Shown: positions 18,776 through 28,552, counted from the stretch's first letter. The stretch is DNA of 64,000 nucleotides from Calditrichia bacterium (GCA_028284445.1 JANQRS010000069.1:81123-145122), one strand, 5' to 3'. Notes: generated from the sequence alone by a model not told the origin. Numbers and translations: made by a program.

Positions 18776-20728
18776 CTAGATTAGCATGACGTCTGCAACC
18801 ACCTCTACAAGCGCCGGGCCCTGATATGCAAGGGCTTCCTGGATGGCATCATCGAGCTGTGCTGCTTTCTTGACGCGTATGCCGAGTGCCCCGCAGTTCT
18901 TCGCAAATTTGGCAAAATTGGGATTATGCAATGACGTTTGCCAAACATCCCAATTGCCGGCGCGCTGCTCCTTGGATATCTTACCCAATTCGCTATTGTT
19001 GAGCAAGATATGAGTGATATTCATATTATATTTCACGGCCGTGGTTAACTCTGCGAGGTATTGCCCAAAACCGCCGTCACCGCTGACGCAAACGATTGGG
19101 CGATCCGGTGCTGCTGCCCAGGCGCCCATTGCCGCCGGGAAGCCAAACCCGATGGAGCCAAGATATCCGGACATTAAAACCGATTGTTCAGTGCATTCAA
19201 AATAACGCCCGAATGAATAGGTATTGTTGCCTACGTCCACGGCGATCACGGCATTTTTGGGGATCTGCCGATTCATGGCGCTGAAAACGCTGATCGAGCT
19301 GACGCCTTTACCGCGATCGTCTGCTTCGCGGCGTGCTTTTTCCTCACGCCAGATTTTCCAGCGGGCTGCGACCTCTTTTGTCTGATTCACGTTGGTCATT
19401 TTGCCCTTCAAGCTTTTTCGCAGCTCTGCAACGACCACACTGATTTCTCCCCAAACCGGAACGGCCACCGGGTGAAATTTGCCGAGTGCCATCTGGTCAA
19501 AATCAACCTGGATAATCGGTTTCTTCGGGGTAATACCGGTGTGATTGGAAAAGGATGCCCCCATTACCAGCAGGAGGTCCGCTTCATTCATAAACCAACT
19601 GGCGACAGGCGTCCCGCTGCGTCCCAAAACGCCGCAGCCAAGCGGATGATGGTCCGAAATCAAGCCCTTTGCTTTAAATGTCGTGACGACTGGAATTTTA
19701 TGCTCTTTGGCAAAAGCTGTGATCGCCTTCATGCTGAAGCGAGCACCATGTCCGACAATAATAACCGGACGTTTCGACTTCTTCAGCAGCTTGATCGCTT
19801 CTTTCATCGAAGCTTCCGGGGGGCTGATCAGAGAAGGGGAGAGGCGTCCTTGCGGCTTACCGGCTTTTGCCCGTTCTTTCGCGGGCAGTGTCTGCACTTC
19901 GTCCGGGAAAATCAGATGGGCAACATCGCGCTTAAGAATGGCATTCTTGACGGCAAGGTTCATTAATTCCGCGTGACGGCTACCGTGCAATACCGTTTGG
20001 CTGAATTGTGAAACTGCGGAGAAGGCCGCTGCCAGATCTACCTCCTGGAAAGCCCCCGGTCCCAAAACCTGGGTGTCTACCTGACCGGTAAGCGCCAGAA
20101 TTGGTGCCCGGTCCACTTTTGCATCCCAGAGTCCGGTCAGTAAGTTGGTTGCTCCCGGCCCTGCTATCGCCAAACAGGCCGCTGGTTTCCCCGTGAGCTT
20201 GGCAAAGGCAGAAGCCGCAAAAGCGGCGGCGCCTTCGTGGCGAATACCAATGAAGGTTAATTTGCCCGCTTCCTCTTGACGGCGCAAGGCATCTGCCAAT
20301 CCCAGGTTCGAATGACCAACCATGCCAAACACATGGGTGATACCCCAGTTCACCATGGTTTCCGCCATGACATCAGTGACGGTCCTAACATGCGGTGCTT
20401 CCTCTTCCAGGCCGACATAAATGCCATCTTCACGGATTTCGACGGGGTGTGTCGCAACACCATCATCGTGTCCACCGGGAGAATTCCCTGTGCAGGGATG
20501 AAAATCCCAGCCGTGCCATGGACAGCGCAGCCAGCCATTTTCGATGGAGCCTTCACCGAGTGGGCCGCCCTGGTGCGGGCAGGCATTGTCGAGGGCGTTG
20601 ATCTTTCCGTCAAAGTGGGTCATCGCCAGACTGGTGTGACCGGCAGTTACGGTAGTGACGCGGCCTTCCGGCAATTCATCAAGATCGAGCACCCGATACC
20701 AAACAAGTTTGGTGTTTGCTTGCGACAT
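18776..20728 (-). CDS. Fusion of a Rieske [2Fe-2S] domain and a thiamine-diphosphate enzyme
   Basis: 650 residues. Residues ~8-110 form a Rieske domain with the full cluster motif: Cys50-Pro-His52 (CPHQGG) and Cys69-x-x-His72 (CPWHGW). From ~115 on the protein is a complete three-domain ThDP enzyme of the acetolactate synthase/pyruvate oxidase type. It has the catalytic glutamate Glu165 (IRHEGAAAFA), a central domain (PVIIVGHGARFS) and the cofactor motif starting GDGG near residue 547 and closing at LLNN. The start has GGAG six bases upstream. The substrate is not predictable. The Rieske centre could feed electrons in or out of a 2-oxoacid decarboxylation, or play a structural role; that is inference. 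Confidence 0.85.
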   Translation of the reverse strand: MSQANTKLVWYRVLDLDELPEGRVTTVTAGHTSLAMTHFDGKINALDNACPHQGGPLGEGSIENGWLRCPWHGWDFHPCTGNSPGGHDDGVATHPVEIREDGIYVGLEEEAPHVRTVTDVMAETMVNWGITHVFGMVGHSNLGLADALRRQEEAGKLTFIGIRHEGAAAFAASAFAKLTGKPAACLAIAGPGATNLLTGLWDAKVDRAPILALTGQVDTQVLGPGAFQEVDLAAAFSAVSQFSQTVLHGSRHAELMNLAVKNAILKRDVAHLIFPDEVQTLPAKERAKAGKPQGRLSPSLISPPEASMKEAIKLLKKSKRPVIIVGHGARFSMKAITAFAKEHKIPVVTTFKAKGLISDHHPLGCGVLGRSGTPVASWFMNEADLLLVMGASFSNHTGITPKKPIIQVDFDQMALGKFHPVAVPVWGEISVVVAELRKSLKGKMTNVNQTKEVAARWKIWREEKARREADDRGKGVSSISVFSAMNRQIPKNAVIAVDVGNNTYSFGRYFECTEQSVLMSGYLGSIGFGFPAAMGAWAAAPDRPIVCVSGDGGFGQYLAELTTAVKYNMNITHILLNNSELGKISKEQRAGNWDVWQTSLHNPNFAKFAKNCGALGIRVKKAAQLDDAIQEALAYQGPALVEVVADVMLI

Positions 20729-20806
20729 ATTAATCTCCAGAGTTGGATGTGGTAGAAGTGTAATTATGTAGATTGCCTAATTGCCAAGAAGAAAAAAGTA
20801 ATCTCC

Positions 20807-21041
20807 AAATTCCAATAAAAGAAATTCCAAATATTGAACTCACTACCAGACACTTTTTCAAATATCATGGCAACGTCGAATTGTCATGCCCGAATGTAAT
20901 TATCGGGCATCCATTTCGCTCAAATTTGATTGGATTCCCGCTAAAAGCATACGGGAATGACACCGTAAGGTCCTTCAAATCTAAAAGTGTCCGGTGGTAA
21001 AATGCGGACAAGCAAATTTGGGATCTTTCTTGTTGGGATTT
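20807..21041. mobile_element. MITE-like element, copy A
   Basis: Imperfect terminal inverted repeats of 26 nt (20 of 26 matching) at 20807-20832 and 21016-21041. The core has two stem-loops: TGCCCGA...TCGGGCA, then ATTCCCG...CGGGAAT, within TGTCAT...ATGACA-type outer arms (20882-20963). It is related to copy B at 33954-34162. There is no transposase inside. The rest of the 20729-21340 gap holds no gene I can support. Confidence 0.7.
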
Positions 21042-21340
21042 GGAATTTCAGTGAAAATCTATTCTGACCGTGATGAGAATTGACTGCTCGGACAGTGGTA
21101 AGATGCCCGAGAGAGCTATAAAGGTACATCCTTATTCGGGATGCAGATCTTGGCATATCCTTGCTCTTCCCGTATTTCATTTCTATATTCGATTCTGAAC
21201 GCTGTTTAATTCGGAGCCAATCGTTTATTTCTTTGAGGTTTGGAGAGAATTGACACTGAGCTGGAATTCTTGTGTAGTGCCTGTCTGTAGCTTTTGGCAG
21301 GGCCGCATGGATCGTGGCAAAAAGAGAGGAGTGTTTGCCC

Positions 21341-21934
21341 TTGGCTTTTTCCCCTGAAATTGATATTCGCCGAAAAATTCTTGATGAGACTCGCCGCTTA
21401 CTTATTGATAAGGGCATCAATGACCTCTCAATCCGTATGATTTCGCGCAGTGTCGGTTGCAGCGTGGGCACCATCTATTTCTATTTCGAGAACAAGGATG
21501 TGCTGGTGCACGCGCTGATTGAAGAAGGCTTCGATATAATGGTGGATCGCCAGGAAAACATCAAGGCCGAGAATGCCACTCCGTCCGAACGATTGCGCCA
21601 ACTTTGCCGGGTATATTTCGACTTTGCAATGGAAAACCCGGAGTATTACGAAATCATGTTTTCACTGAAGCCGGAGCGTATGGCGCGTTATCCTGCCGAA
21701 AAATATCGTAAGGCACGTCGTAGTCTGGAACTGTTCGAGGACGCGATCAAGGATGCTGCGCCTCACGGCGACAATTCCTTTTATACATCTCACCTGATTT
21801 GGACCTTTCTCCATGGCATTATCACGCTTTTGCAAGCGGAACGTATTGATCGTCGCATAGATCGCAGCAAGTTTGTTGACAACGCGCTTGACAAAATCAT
21901 GCACATGTGCTTGCGGGAGAGTGAAGTGGGCTAA
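21341..21934 (+). CDS. TetR/AcrR-family regulator, probable fatty-acid (FadR-like) repressor
   Basis: About 197 residues. The N-terminal HTH is typical (IRRKILDETRRLLIDKGIND, then GCSVGTIYFYFENKDVLVHA). The C-terminal ligand-binding domain is all helical, with EYYEIMFSLKPERMARYPAE and a WTFLHGIITLL helix. I chose a TTG start at 21341, since GGAG lies nine bases upstream; a GTG at 21314 lacks a site. It precedes the fadN-fadA-fadE operon in the same direction, and a 21-bp palindrome over that operon's promoter is its likely operator. By analogy with FadR/PsrA-type TetR proteins, acyl-CoA would release it from DNA; that is inference. Confidence 0.85.
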   Translation: MAFSPEIDIRRKILDETRRLLIDKGINDLSIRMISRSVGCSVGTIYFYFENKDVLVHALIEEGFDIMVDRQENIKAENATPSERLRQLCRVYFDFAMENPEYYEIMFSLKPERMARYPAEKYRKARRSLELFEDAIKDAAPHGDNSFYTSHLIWTFLHGIITLLQAERIDRRIDRSKFVDNALDKIMHMCLRESEVG

Positions 21935-21987
21935 TGGGTACGTTTAGGCTCATTCGACATACCATCCAATCTTGAGCTCCGGTCGCG

Positions 21988-22048
21988 TGGAATACTGGAA
22001 TACTGGAATACTGGAATACTGGAATACTGGAATACTGGAATACTGGAA
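21988..22048. repeat. Tandem array of TGGAATAC, about 7.6 copies
   Basis: 8-bp unit repeated without interruption. Together with the next array, which is inverted relative to it (unit TGGAATGT on the other strand), it can form a long hairpin with a ~32-nt loop. Confidence 0.95.
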
Positions 22049-22080
22049 GTTTTGGTTAAAATCTGGCAAAGTCAATTTAA

Positions 22081-22151
22081 ATTCCAACATTCCAACATTC
22101 CAACATTCCAACATTCCAACATTCCAACATTCCAACATTCCAACATTCCAG
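22081..22151. repeat. Tandem array of ATTCCAAC, about 9 copies
   Basis: 8-bp unit whose complement, TGGAATGT, differs from the preceding array's unit by two bases. The open frame across both arrays (WNVGMLECWNVGMLE...) is repeat-derived. Confidence 0.95.
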
Positions 22152-22218
22152 TAAGTCTCCACCCAAATTGTAGTCTGCTTTACAGATTCCTGTCCGCTCG
22201 TGAACTATTTTTTTTAAA

Positions 22219-22239
22219 GTTTTGAACACTGTTCAAAAC
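22219..22239. promoter_or_regulatory. 21-bp palindromic operator for the fad operon
   Basis: Perfect 9-bp arms GTTTTGAAC and GTTCAAAAC around a central ACT. It overlaps the -35 element of the fadN promoter, where a bound TetR dimer would block RNA polymerase. No second copy was found upstream of the tetR gene. Confidence 0.6.
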
Positions 22240-22249
22240 GGTCTATATT
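22222..22249 (+). promoter_or_regulatory. Promoter of the fadN-fadA-fadE operon
   Basis: TTGAAC (22222-22227), a 16-base spacer and TATATT (22244-22249), about 85 bases before the fadN start. The -35 box lies inside the palindrome. Confidence 0.5.
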
Positions 22250-22336
22250 TCAAGTAGGATTGAGTTTCCGCCAGTACGTCCGAAACTGCTCCTTATATGA
22301 ACGCCTTAACTTATGCTGAATTCAGGAGGTCTTTGA

Positions 22337-24706
22337 ATGCAAGACTCTAAAGGTTTTTTACCGTTTCGCAAAGCAGCCGTTTTAGGGGCAGGGGTTATGG
22401 GGGCTCAAATTGCTGCCCACCTGGCCAATGCCGGTGTCAGCGTGTTGCTACTGGATATTCCCGCCAAAGAAGGCCCGAAAAATAGCATCGTTGGGGGAGC
22501 GTTTAAGAAAACCCTGAAGATGAAACCTGCGCCTTTCGCCAATAAAGCTGCCAGCAAGCGCATTACGCTTGGAAATTTTGATGATGATCTGGAAAAGCTG
22601 GCGGATGCGGAATGGGTGATCGAAGTTGTAATCGAAAACCTGAAGATCAAGCAAGACCTGATGAGCAAGCTGGAAAAGGTTGTTAATCCGGATGCCATTG
22701 TTACCTCCAACACCAGTGGCTTGCCAATACACAAAATTACCAGCGGCCGCTCTGCTCAGTTCAAAAAGCAGTTCATGGGCACGCACTTCTTCAATCCGCC
22801 GCGTTATTTGAAGCTTCTCGAAATTATTCCAACACCTGATACCGATCCGGCTGCACTTGAACGCATTAAGTGGTTCGGACGGGTTCATTTGGGCAAAAGC
22901 ATCGTTATTGCCAAAGACACACCAAATTTTATTGCCAATCGCGTCGGCAACTACGCCAGTTTGCAGGCATTTCGCTGGTTTACGGAGCGCGGCTATACCA
23001 TTGAAGAGGTGGACACGCTTAGCGGGCCGCTGATTGGTCACGCCAAATCCGCCACCTTCCGAACCGCAGACGTCGTTGGTTTGGATACTTTGCTCTATGT
23101 TGCGGATAACCTTTACGAAGCGATTCCTGATGATGAAAGCCGTGAAGCGCATAAGGCGCCGGAATTCCTGCGAGAGCTGGTCGACAAAGGCCGCCTTGGC
23201 GCAAAAGTGAAGAAAGGCTTCTACACGAAAGTGGGCCGCGATATTCTTTCCATTAATCCGGAAACGTTTGAATACGAGCCCCCGAAAGAAATGAACATCG
23301 GCGATATCAAAGCCATCAAGAAGGCCGGTGGACTGGTGAATCGCCTCAAGGCGCTTTATGCCGATGAAGGACGTGCCGGTGCGTTTTTCCGCGAATCAAC
23401 GCTTGACCTGATTGGTTATTGTGTGCGCCGCGTTCCGGAAATTGCCGATAAACCTGCCGACATCGATAACGCAATCTGCTGGGGCTTCGGCTGGGAAATG
23501 GGCCCCTTCCATGTGTGGGATGCGCTCGGTTTTCAAAATGTGTTGAATGACCTTCGCGAAGCGAATATTGAGTTGCCGGCCTGGATTGATCAGATGGTGA
23601 AAGACGATGCCACTGCCTTTTACCAGGAAAAGAATGGTCAGCTGCAAAGTTATCAGCCGGGCACCGGCTATGTAGACGAGGCGGTGTTCACCGATCAAAT
23701 TAGTCTGAAGACCGTTAAAGAAACTGCCGGCAATACCCTGATTGAGCGAAAAGAAGCCGCACTGCTTGATCTTGGTGACGGTGTCGCCCTCTATGAATTC
23801 CGCTCCAAGTCCAACGCGCTTGGCCATGATGTGGTTGAAGGGATTTTTGAGGCGATAGATTACGTCGAGAACAATAATTTCCACGGCTTAGTGATCGGCA
23901 ATGAAGGGCGCAATTTTACGGTTGGCGCCAATCTCGGCGAAGTGGCGATGGCCCTGGTGGAAGGTAAATGGGATCTGATAGATGGTGCGACCAGTCGCTT
24001 CCAGGAAATGATAAAACGAGTGCGTTACGCGCGCAAACCGGTGGTTACCGCCATCCAGGGCATGGCCCTTGGTGGCGGCTGCGAAATCAGTCTCGCCAGT
24101 GCGGTGACAGTGGCGGCCTTCGAAAGCTATGTCGGTCTTGTTGAGCTCGGCGCCGGTTTGATTCCAGGTGGTGGCGGCTGCGTCAGTTTTGCGGCCCGCG
24201 CAGGCGAGCAAGCGCCGACAGACTTCGTCAGTGATCATCAGCCATTTATGCTGGATGCCTTCCAGACCATCGCGACAGCCCGGGTGTCAACCAGCGCTCG
24301 CGAGGCAGTTGATCTGGGATTGTTGAAGCCAAACACCAGAATTGCCATGCATGCGGATCGTCGCATACATATGGCCAAGGAAGAAGTGCTCCGCCTTTCG
24401 AATCAGGGATATATGCCCCCGCCGCAACGGTCGAACATTCTCGTGCTTGGGCAACCGGGATTCGCGGCAATGAAAACCATGGCCTATCAACTGGCGCAGG
24501 CTGGATACGCCAGCGAATATGACGCCTACCTCGGCGAACAACTGGCTTACATCCTTTGTGGCGGCGATCTGACCGCTGCTTCTGAAGTAGATGAAGAATA
24601 TCTCTTCGATCTGGAACGGCAAGTATTTATCGGCCTGTTGAAGCAGAAGAAAACGCAGGAACGAATTGAAAGCATTTTGAAAACAAATAAGCCATTGCGC
24701 AACTAG
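22337..24706 (+). CDS. fadN: Bifunctional 3-hydroxyacyl-CoA dehydrogenase/enoyl-CoA hydratase
   Basis: 789 residues; hydrates enoyl-CoA and oxidises 3-hydroxyacyl-CoA in fatty-acid beta-oxidation. The dehydrogenase half is N-terminal (NAD site VLGAGVMGAQIA, then SNTSGLPI and GTHFFNPPRYLKLLEIIP). The crotonase-type half is C-terminal (GRNFTVGANLGE, ALGGGCEISLAS). This order and length match Bacillus FadN rather than E. coli FadB. Strong ribosome site AGGAGGT. It is the first gene of a fadN-fadA-fadE operon, with 13 bases to fadA. Confidence 0.95.
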   Translation: MQDSKGFLPFRKAAVLGAGVMGAQIAAHLANAGVSVLLLDIPAKEGPKNSIVGGAFKKTLKMKPAPFANKAASKRITLGNFDDDLEKLADAEWVIEVVIENLKIKQDLMSKLEKVVNPDAIVTSNTSGLPIHKITSGRSAQFKKQFMGTHFFNPPRYLKLLEIIPTPDTDPAALERIKWFGRVHLGKSIVIAKDTPNFIANRVGNYASLQAFRWFTERGYTIEEVDTLSGPLIGHAKSATFRTADVVGLDTLLYVADNLYEAIPDDESREAHKAPEFLRELVDKGRLGAKVKKGFYTKVGRDILSINPETFEYEPPKEMNIGDIKAIKKAGGLVNRLKALYADEGRAGAFFRESTLDLIGYCVRRVPEIADKPADIDNAICWGFGWEMGPFHVWDALGFQNVLNDLREANIELPAWIDQMVKDDATAFYQEKNGQLQSYQPGTGYVDEAVFTDQISLKTVKETAGNTLIERKEAALLDLGDGVALYEFRSKSNALGHDVVEGIFEAIDYVENNNFHGLVIGNEGRNFTVGANLGEVAMALVEGKWDLIDGATSRFQEMIKRVRYARKPVVTAIQGMALGGGCEISLASAVTVAAFESYVGLVELGAGLIPGGGGCVSFAARAGEQAPTDFVSDHQPFMLDAFQTIATARVSTSAREAVDLGLLKPNTRIAMHADRRIHMAKEEVLRLSNQGYMPPPQRSNILVLGQPGFAAMKTMAYQLAQAGYASEYDAYLGEQLAYILCGGDLTAASEVDEEYLFDLERQVFIGLLKQKKTQERIESILKTNKPLRN

Positions 24707-24719
24707 AAGGGGATCTGAC

Positions 24720-25904
24720 ATGACCAATGAATCTGTAATCGTCAGCAGTGTTCGTACCGCAGTCGGCAAAGCGAAAAGAGGAACATTGCGAAATATGCGT
24801 CCGGAAGATATGGGCGCGCACGTTGTGAAGGGAGCCCTGGAAAAAGTTAGCGGTTTGGAAAATGAGCAGGTGGATGATGTGCTCATCGGCTGCGCAATGC
24901 CGGAAGGCGAACAGGGCATGAATATGGGCCGAATTATCGCCCAAATGGCCGGATTGCCGGACGAGGTGCCTGGTGCAACCATCAATCGCTTTTGTTCATC
25001 CGGTTTACAGACCATTGCTATGGCGCATCAGGCCATCGTTGCCGGTCATTCGAATGTGGTTGTTGCCGGCGGCTCGGAATCAATGAGCATGGTGCCGATG
25101 TCCGGTTATTATTTCAATCCAAATCCAAATCTGACGAACAGCGATCCCGATGTGTATTTGGGCATGGGATTAACTGCCGAGAATGTGGCAGTAAAATACG
25201 AAGTGTCTCGAGAAGATCAGGATGCCTTTTCGGCAAGATCGCACGACAAAGCGATTGACGCCATCAAGAATGGCCGCTTCGCCGACGAGATCGTGCCGAT
25301 TGAAGTAAGTGATACTTTTTACAAGAACGGCAGTACAAAAACCGTGAATGCCGTCTTTGACGTCGATGAAGGGCCACGTCCCGGTTCGACGCCGGAAGTG
25401 CTAGCGAAGCTGCGGCCGGTATTTAAGGCGCGAGGCACTGTCACGGCCGGGAACGCATCGCAAATGTCCGACGGCGCTGCGGCGACCGTCGTTATGAACC
25501 AGAATGTGGCCAAAGAATTGGGCGTGGATCCGCTGGCGCGACTGGTAGGCTTTGCCGTCGCCGGTGTTGCTCCGGAGATCATGGGAATCGGACCGATAGC
25601 AGCGATTCCGAAAGTATTGAAACAAACCGGTCTATCCCTGGAAGACATTGGCCTGTTTGAATTGAACGAGGCTTTCGCTTCGCAAGCATTGGCGGTTGTC
25701 CGTGATTTGGGCATTGACGAATCAATCGTCAATGTAAACGGCGGAGCCATAGCGCTTGGCCACCCGCTGGGCTGTACCGGCGCAAAACTGACTGCCACTT
25801 TGCTACATGAAATGCGTCGTCGTCAGATACGCTACGGAATTTGCACCATGTGCATTGGTGGCGGTATGGGCGCTGCCGGCGTTTTTGAAAATTTGCAGAT
25901 ATAG
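24720..25904 (+). CDS. fadA: Acetyl-CoA acyltransferase (thiolase)
   Basis: 394 residues; cleaves 3-ketoacyl-CoA with CoA in the last step of beta-oxidation. The thiolase motifs are complete: nucleophile Cys in NRFCSSGLQT, GGSESMSMVPM, NEAFASQALAVV, His in GGAIALGHPLGCTGA and second Cys in GICTMCIGGGMG. It follows fadN by 13 bases with AGGGGATCT as ribosome site. The 164-base gap to fadE contains an 8-bp inverted repeat (AAGCTCGT/ACGAGCTT) of unknown meaning. Confidence 0.96.
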   Translation: MTNESVIVSSVRTAVGKAKRGTLRNMRPEDMGAHVVKGALEKVSGLENEQVDDVLIGCAMPEGEQGMNMGRIIAQMAGLPDEVPGATINRFCSSGLQTIAMAHQAIVAGHSNVVVAGGSESMSMVPMSGYYFNPNPNLTNSDPDVYLGMGLTAENVAVKYEVSREDQDAFSARSHDKAIDAIKNGRFADEIVPIEVSDTFYKNGSTKTVNAVFDVDEGPRPGSTPEVLAKLRPVFKARGTVTAGNASQMSDGAAATVVMNQNVAKELGVDPLARLVGFAVAGVAPEIMGIGPIAAIPKVLKQTGLSLEDIGLFELNEAFASQALAVVRDLGIDESIVNVNGGAIALGHPLGCTGAKLTATLLHEMRRRQIRYGICTMCIGGGMGAAGVFENLQI

Positions 25905-26068
25905 GAAGATCGCAAAGCTCGTGAGTCAGCGCTGCTGCTTGCGATTAAACGAGCTTATAACTCGCGATGCAGCCCTGCTGCGCGTGGATTTGATTTTCGG
26001 TGTGCGCCAGAGTCGCACACCAGCAATAGCTGATAAGCTAAATAACATATATCAAGAAGGAGACAAAC

Positions 26069-28552
26069 ATGGGTTTTCTCGGATCTATCTACGGAGGGTT
26101 GGCTGAGGTAAACGGCTGGCTTCTCTTTGCCGGGTTACTTGCCGGATTTTTGGCGCTTGGCTATAGCGGAGCCTCGTTTAAACGCTGGAGCATTTCTATC
26201 GCTGCTGCGATGGTATTGCTCGGTGCGCCATTTTTGCTCTGGCTATTATTCGCTGGTTTCGTGATGCTCTTTGGCATGCCGTCGATTCGCCGCCAGGTAT
26301 TGACCAGCCGCATTGTTGACACGCTCAACAAGCTCAAGCTGATGCCGGTAATATCGGAAACCGAGCAGACTGCCATCGAAGCCGGTAATATTTGGATCGA
26401 TGGTGAGCTGTTTTCCGGAAATCCTGATTTTAAACGCATTCTCAATGAATCTTATCCGCGTTTGACCGATGAAGAACAGGCGTTTCTCGATGGCCCGGTT
26501 GAGAAAATCTGCGAAATGTCTCCGGACTGGGAAGTCATCAAGAATAAAGAGCTGTCGAAAGAGACCTGGGATTACATCAAGGAGCAGCGCTTTTTTGGCC
26601 TGATTATTCCCAAGGAATATGGCGGTCTCGGTTTCTCTGCCCTGGCGCACAGCGCTGTGATTGCCAAGCTTTCTACGCGCTGCGGCGGTTTGACAACGAC
26701 GGTGATGGTGCCAAACTCACTTGGCCCGGCGGAATTGCTTCTGCATTACGGTACCAAGGAGCAAAAGGACAAATATTTACCGCGGCTGGCCCGTGCTGAA
26801 GAGATTCCCTGCTTTGCCTTGACAGAGCCGGGTGCCGGGTCTGATGCCGGCGCAATGACTTCCCGCGGCGTTGTTTTTAAGGATGAAAATGGTGAACTCT
26901 TCCTGCGCCTGAACTGGAAAAAACGCTACATCACTTTGGCCGGTATTTCCACACTGCTTGGTGTTGCCTTCAAGCTGAGCGATCCGGATAACCTGCTCGG
27001 CAAGGGCAAAAGTCCCGGTATCACGTGCGCATTGATTCCGGCAGATACCCAGGGTGTTGTTCTGGGCCGGCGCCACGATCCGCTCGGCGTGCCCTTCTGG
27101 AATTGCCCAACCGAAGGTCATGACGTGGTTGTGCCGATTGACGCGATTATCGGTGGTGCTGCTCAGGCAGGAAATGGCTGGCGGATGCTGATGGAGTCGC
27201 TGGCTGTCGGGCGCGGTATATCCTTGCCTGCTTCTGCAACCGGTGGCACTCGCTACGTGGCCCGCGTTCTTGGCGCATATACAACCGTAAGAAAGCAGTT
27301 TGGTCTGTCCATAGGAAAATTTGAGGGCATTGAAGAGCCGATGGCCAGGGTAGGGGGATGGGCCTACATGCTCGAAGCCGCCCGCATCTACACCTGTGGT
27401 GGTTTAGACGCCGGTCAGAAGCCGCCGGTTGTTACGGCAATGGCCAAGTATAGTTTTACTGAAATTCTTCGCAAAGCCGTTAACGACGGCATGGATGTGC
27501 TCGGTGGTGCCGCTATTTCACGTGGCCCGCGCAACCTGCTCTCGACCGGCTACATGACGGTGCCGATCAATATTACAGTTGAAGGTGCAAACATCCTTAC
27601 CCGTACTCTGATGGTATTTGGACAGGGCGCAATTCGCTGCCATCCATATGCTTTCAAAGAAATCCAGGCTTTGATGAACAAGGATCTCATCGCCTTTGAT
27701 AACGCTTTTTGGCCGCATATTGGTCATGTGATTCGCAATGCCTGCCGGGCACTGGTGCTTAGCTTGTCGCGTGGTCACCTCGCTCAGGCACCGGTAAATG
27801 GCCCCACAGCCATCTACTATAAGAAGCTCTCCTGGGTATCTGCTTCATTCGCCTTCCTGGCAGATGTTGCCATGGGCATGTATGGCGGCAACCTGAAGCG
27901 CAAGGAAAAGCTGACCGGCCGCTTTGCAGATATCTTTTCCTATATGTATCTGGCCTCCGCTACCCTGCGTCGCTTCGAAGCTGAAGGGCGCAAGAAAGAA
28001 GATTTACCCTTCGTCGAATGGGCGTTACAGTATTCGCTGTCTGAAATCCAGAGCGCCTTCGACGGTCTCTATGAAAACATGGGATTTCCATTTAGTGGTC
28101 CGATTGCTTTTTGGTCACGGATGAATCCGATTTCCGGCAAACCGTCCGACGCCCTCGGCGGTAAAGTTGCTCAATTGTTGCAGAAGCCTGGCGAGCAACG
28201 CGATCGCGTTACCAACGGCACCTACCTGCCGCAGAGTGCAGATGATGGCCTCGGCCGCCTGGAAAATGCTTTCTCGCTGTCTATTGCTGCTGCACCAATC
28301 GCTCGAAAGGTATTGTCTGCCGTGAAAGCTGGCAAGCTTCAGAAGGCACGCATGGATCTGATGGTGAAGGCTGCGGTGGAAGCCAAGATCATCTCCGCTG
28401 ATGATGCACAGATTCTGGCCAAAGCAGAAGAAGCGCGTACAGATGCCATTCAGGTTGACTCCTTCACGCAGGAAGAATATCTGAACGGTGCCGGGGAAGC
28501 AGCGCCGCGCCGCAGCACCCTTCGCACAAAGAAGGAACCGTCTCTGAACTAG
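26069..28552 (+). CDS. fadE: Acyl-CoA dehydrogenase, FadE family (membrane-anchored)
   Basis: 827 residues, close to the length of E. coli FadE (814). Two N-terminal hydrophobic segments (about 17-35 and 42-68) are followed by the FAD-binding acyl-CoA dehydrogenase core (FFGLIIPKEYGGLGFSALAH, ALTEPGAGSDAGAMTSRG) and the FadE-specific C-terminal region (TVEGANILTRTLMVFGQGAI). It introduces the 2,3 double bond into acyl-CoA, passing electrons to the respiratory chain. Ribosome site AAGGAG six bases upstream. It closes the operon, directly before a strong terminator. Confidence 0.95.
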   Translation: MGFLGSIYGGLAEVNGWLLFAGLLAGFLALGYSGASFKRWSISIAAAMVLLGAPFLLWLLFAGFVMLFGMPSIRRQVLTSRIVDTLNKLKLMPVISETEQTAIEAGNIWIDGELFSGNPDFKRILNESYPRLTDEEQAFLDGPVEKICEMSPDWEVIKNKELSKETWDYIKEQRFFGLIIPKEYGGLGFSALAHSAVIAKLSTRCGGLTTTVMVPNSLGPAELLLHYGTKEQKDKYLPRLARAEEIPCFALTEPGAGSDAGAMTSRGVVFKDENGELFLRLNWKKRYITLAGISTLLGVAFKLSDPDNLLGKGKSPGITCALIPADTQGVVLGRRHDPLGVPFWNCPTEGHDVVVPIDAIIGGAAQAGNGWRMLMESLAVGRGISLPASATGGTRYVARVLGAYTTVRKQFGLSIGKFEGIEEPMARVGGWAYMLEAARIYTCGGLDAGQKPPVVTAMAKYSFTEILRKAVNDGMDVLGGAAISRGPRNLLSTGYMTVPINITVEGANILTRTLMVFGQGAIRCHPYAFKEIQALMNKDLIAFDNAFWPHIGHVIRNACRALVLSLSRGHLAQAPVNGPTAIYYKKLSWVSASFAFLADVAMGMYGGNLKRKEKLTGRFADIFSYMYLASATLRRFEAEGRKKEDLPFVEWALQYSLSEIQSAFDGLYENMGFPFSGPIAFWSRMNPISGKPSDALGGKVAQLLQKPGEQRDRVTNGTYLPQSADDGLGRLENAFSLSIAAAPIARKVLSAVKAGKLQKARMDLMVKAAVEAKIISADDAQILAKAEEARTDAIQVDSFTQEEYLNGAGEAAPRRSTLRTKKEPSLN

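Noticed and set aside
20941..21474. 177-codon minus-strand frame over the MITE and the tetR start
   Set aside because: Mostly MITE-derived and antisense to tetR.
21950..22162. Open frames reading WNVGMLE repeats on either strand
   Set aside because: Products of the 8-bp arrays, not genes.
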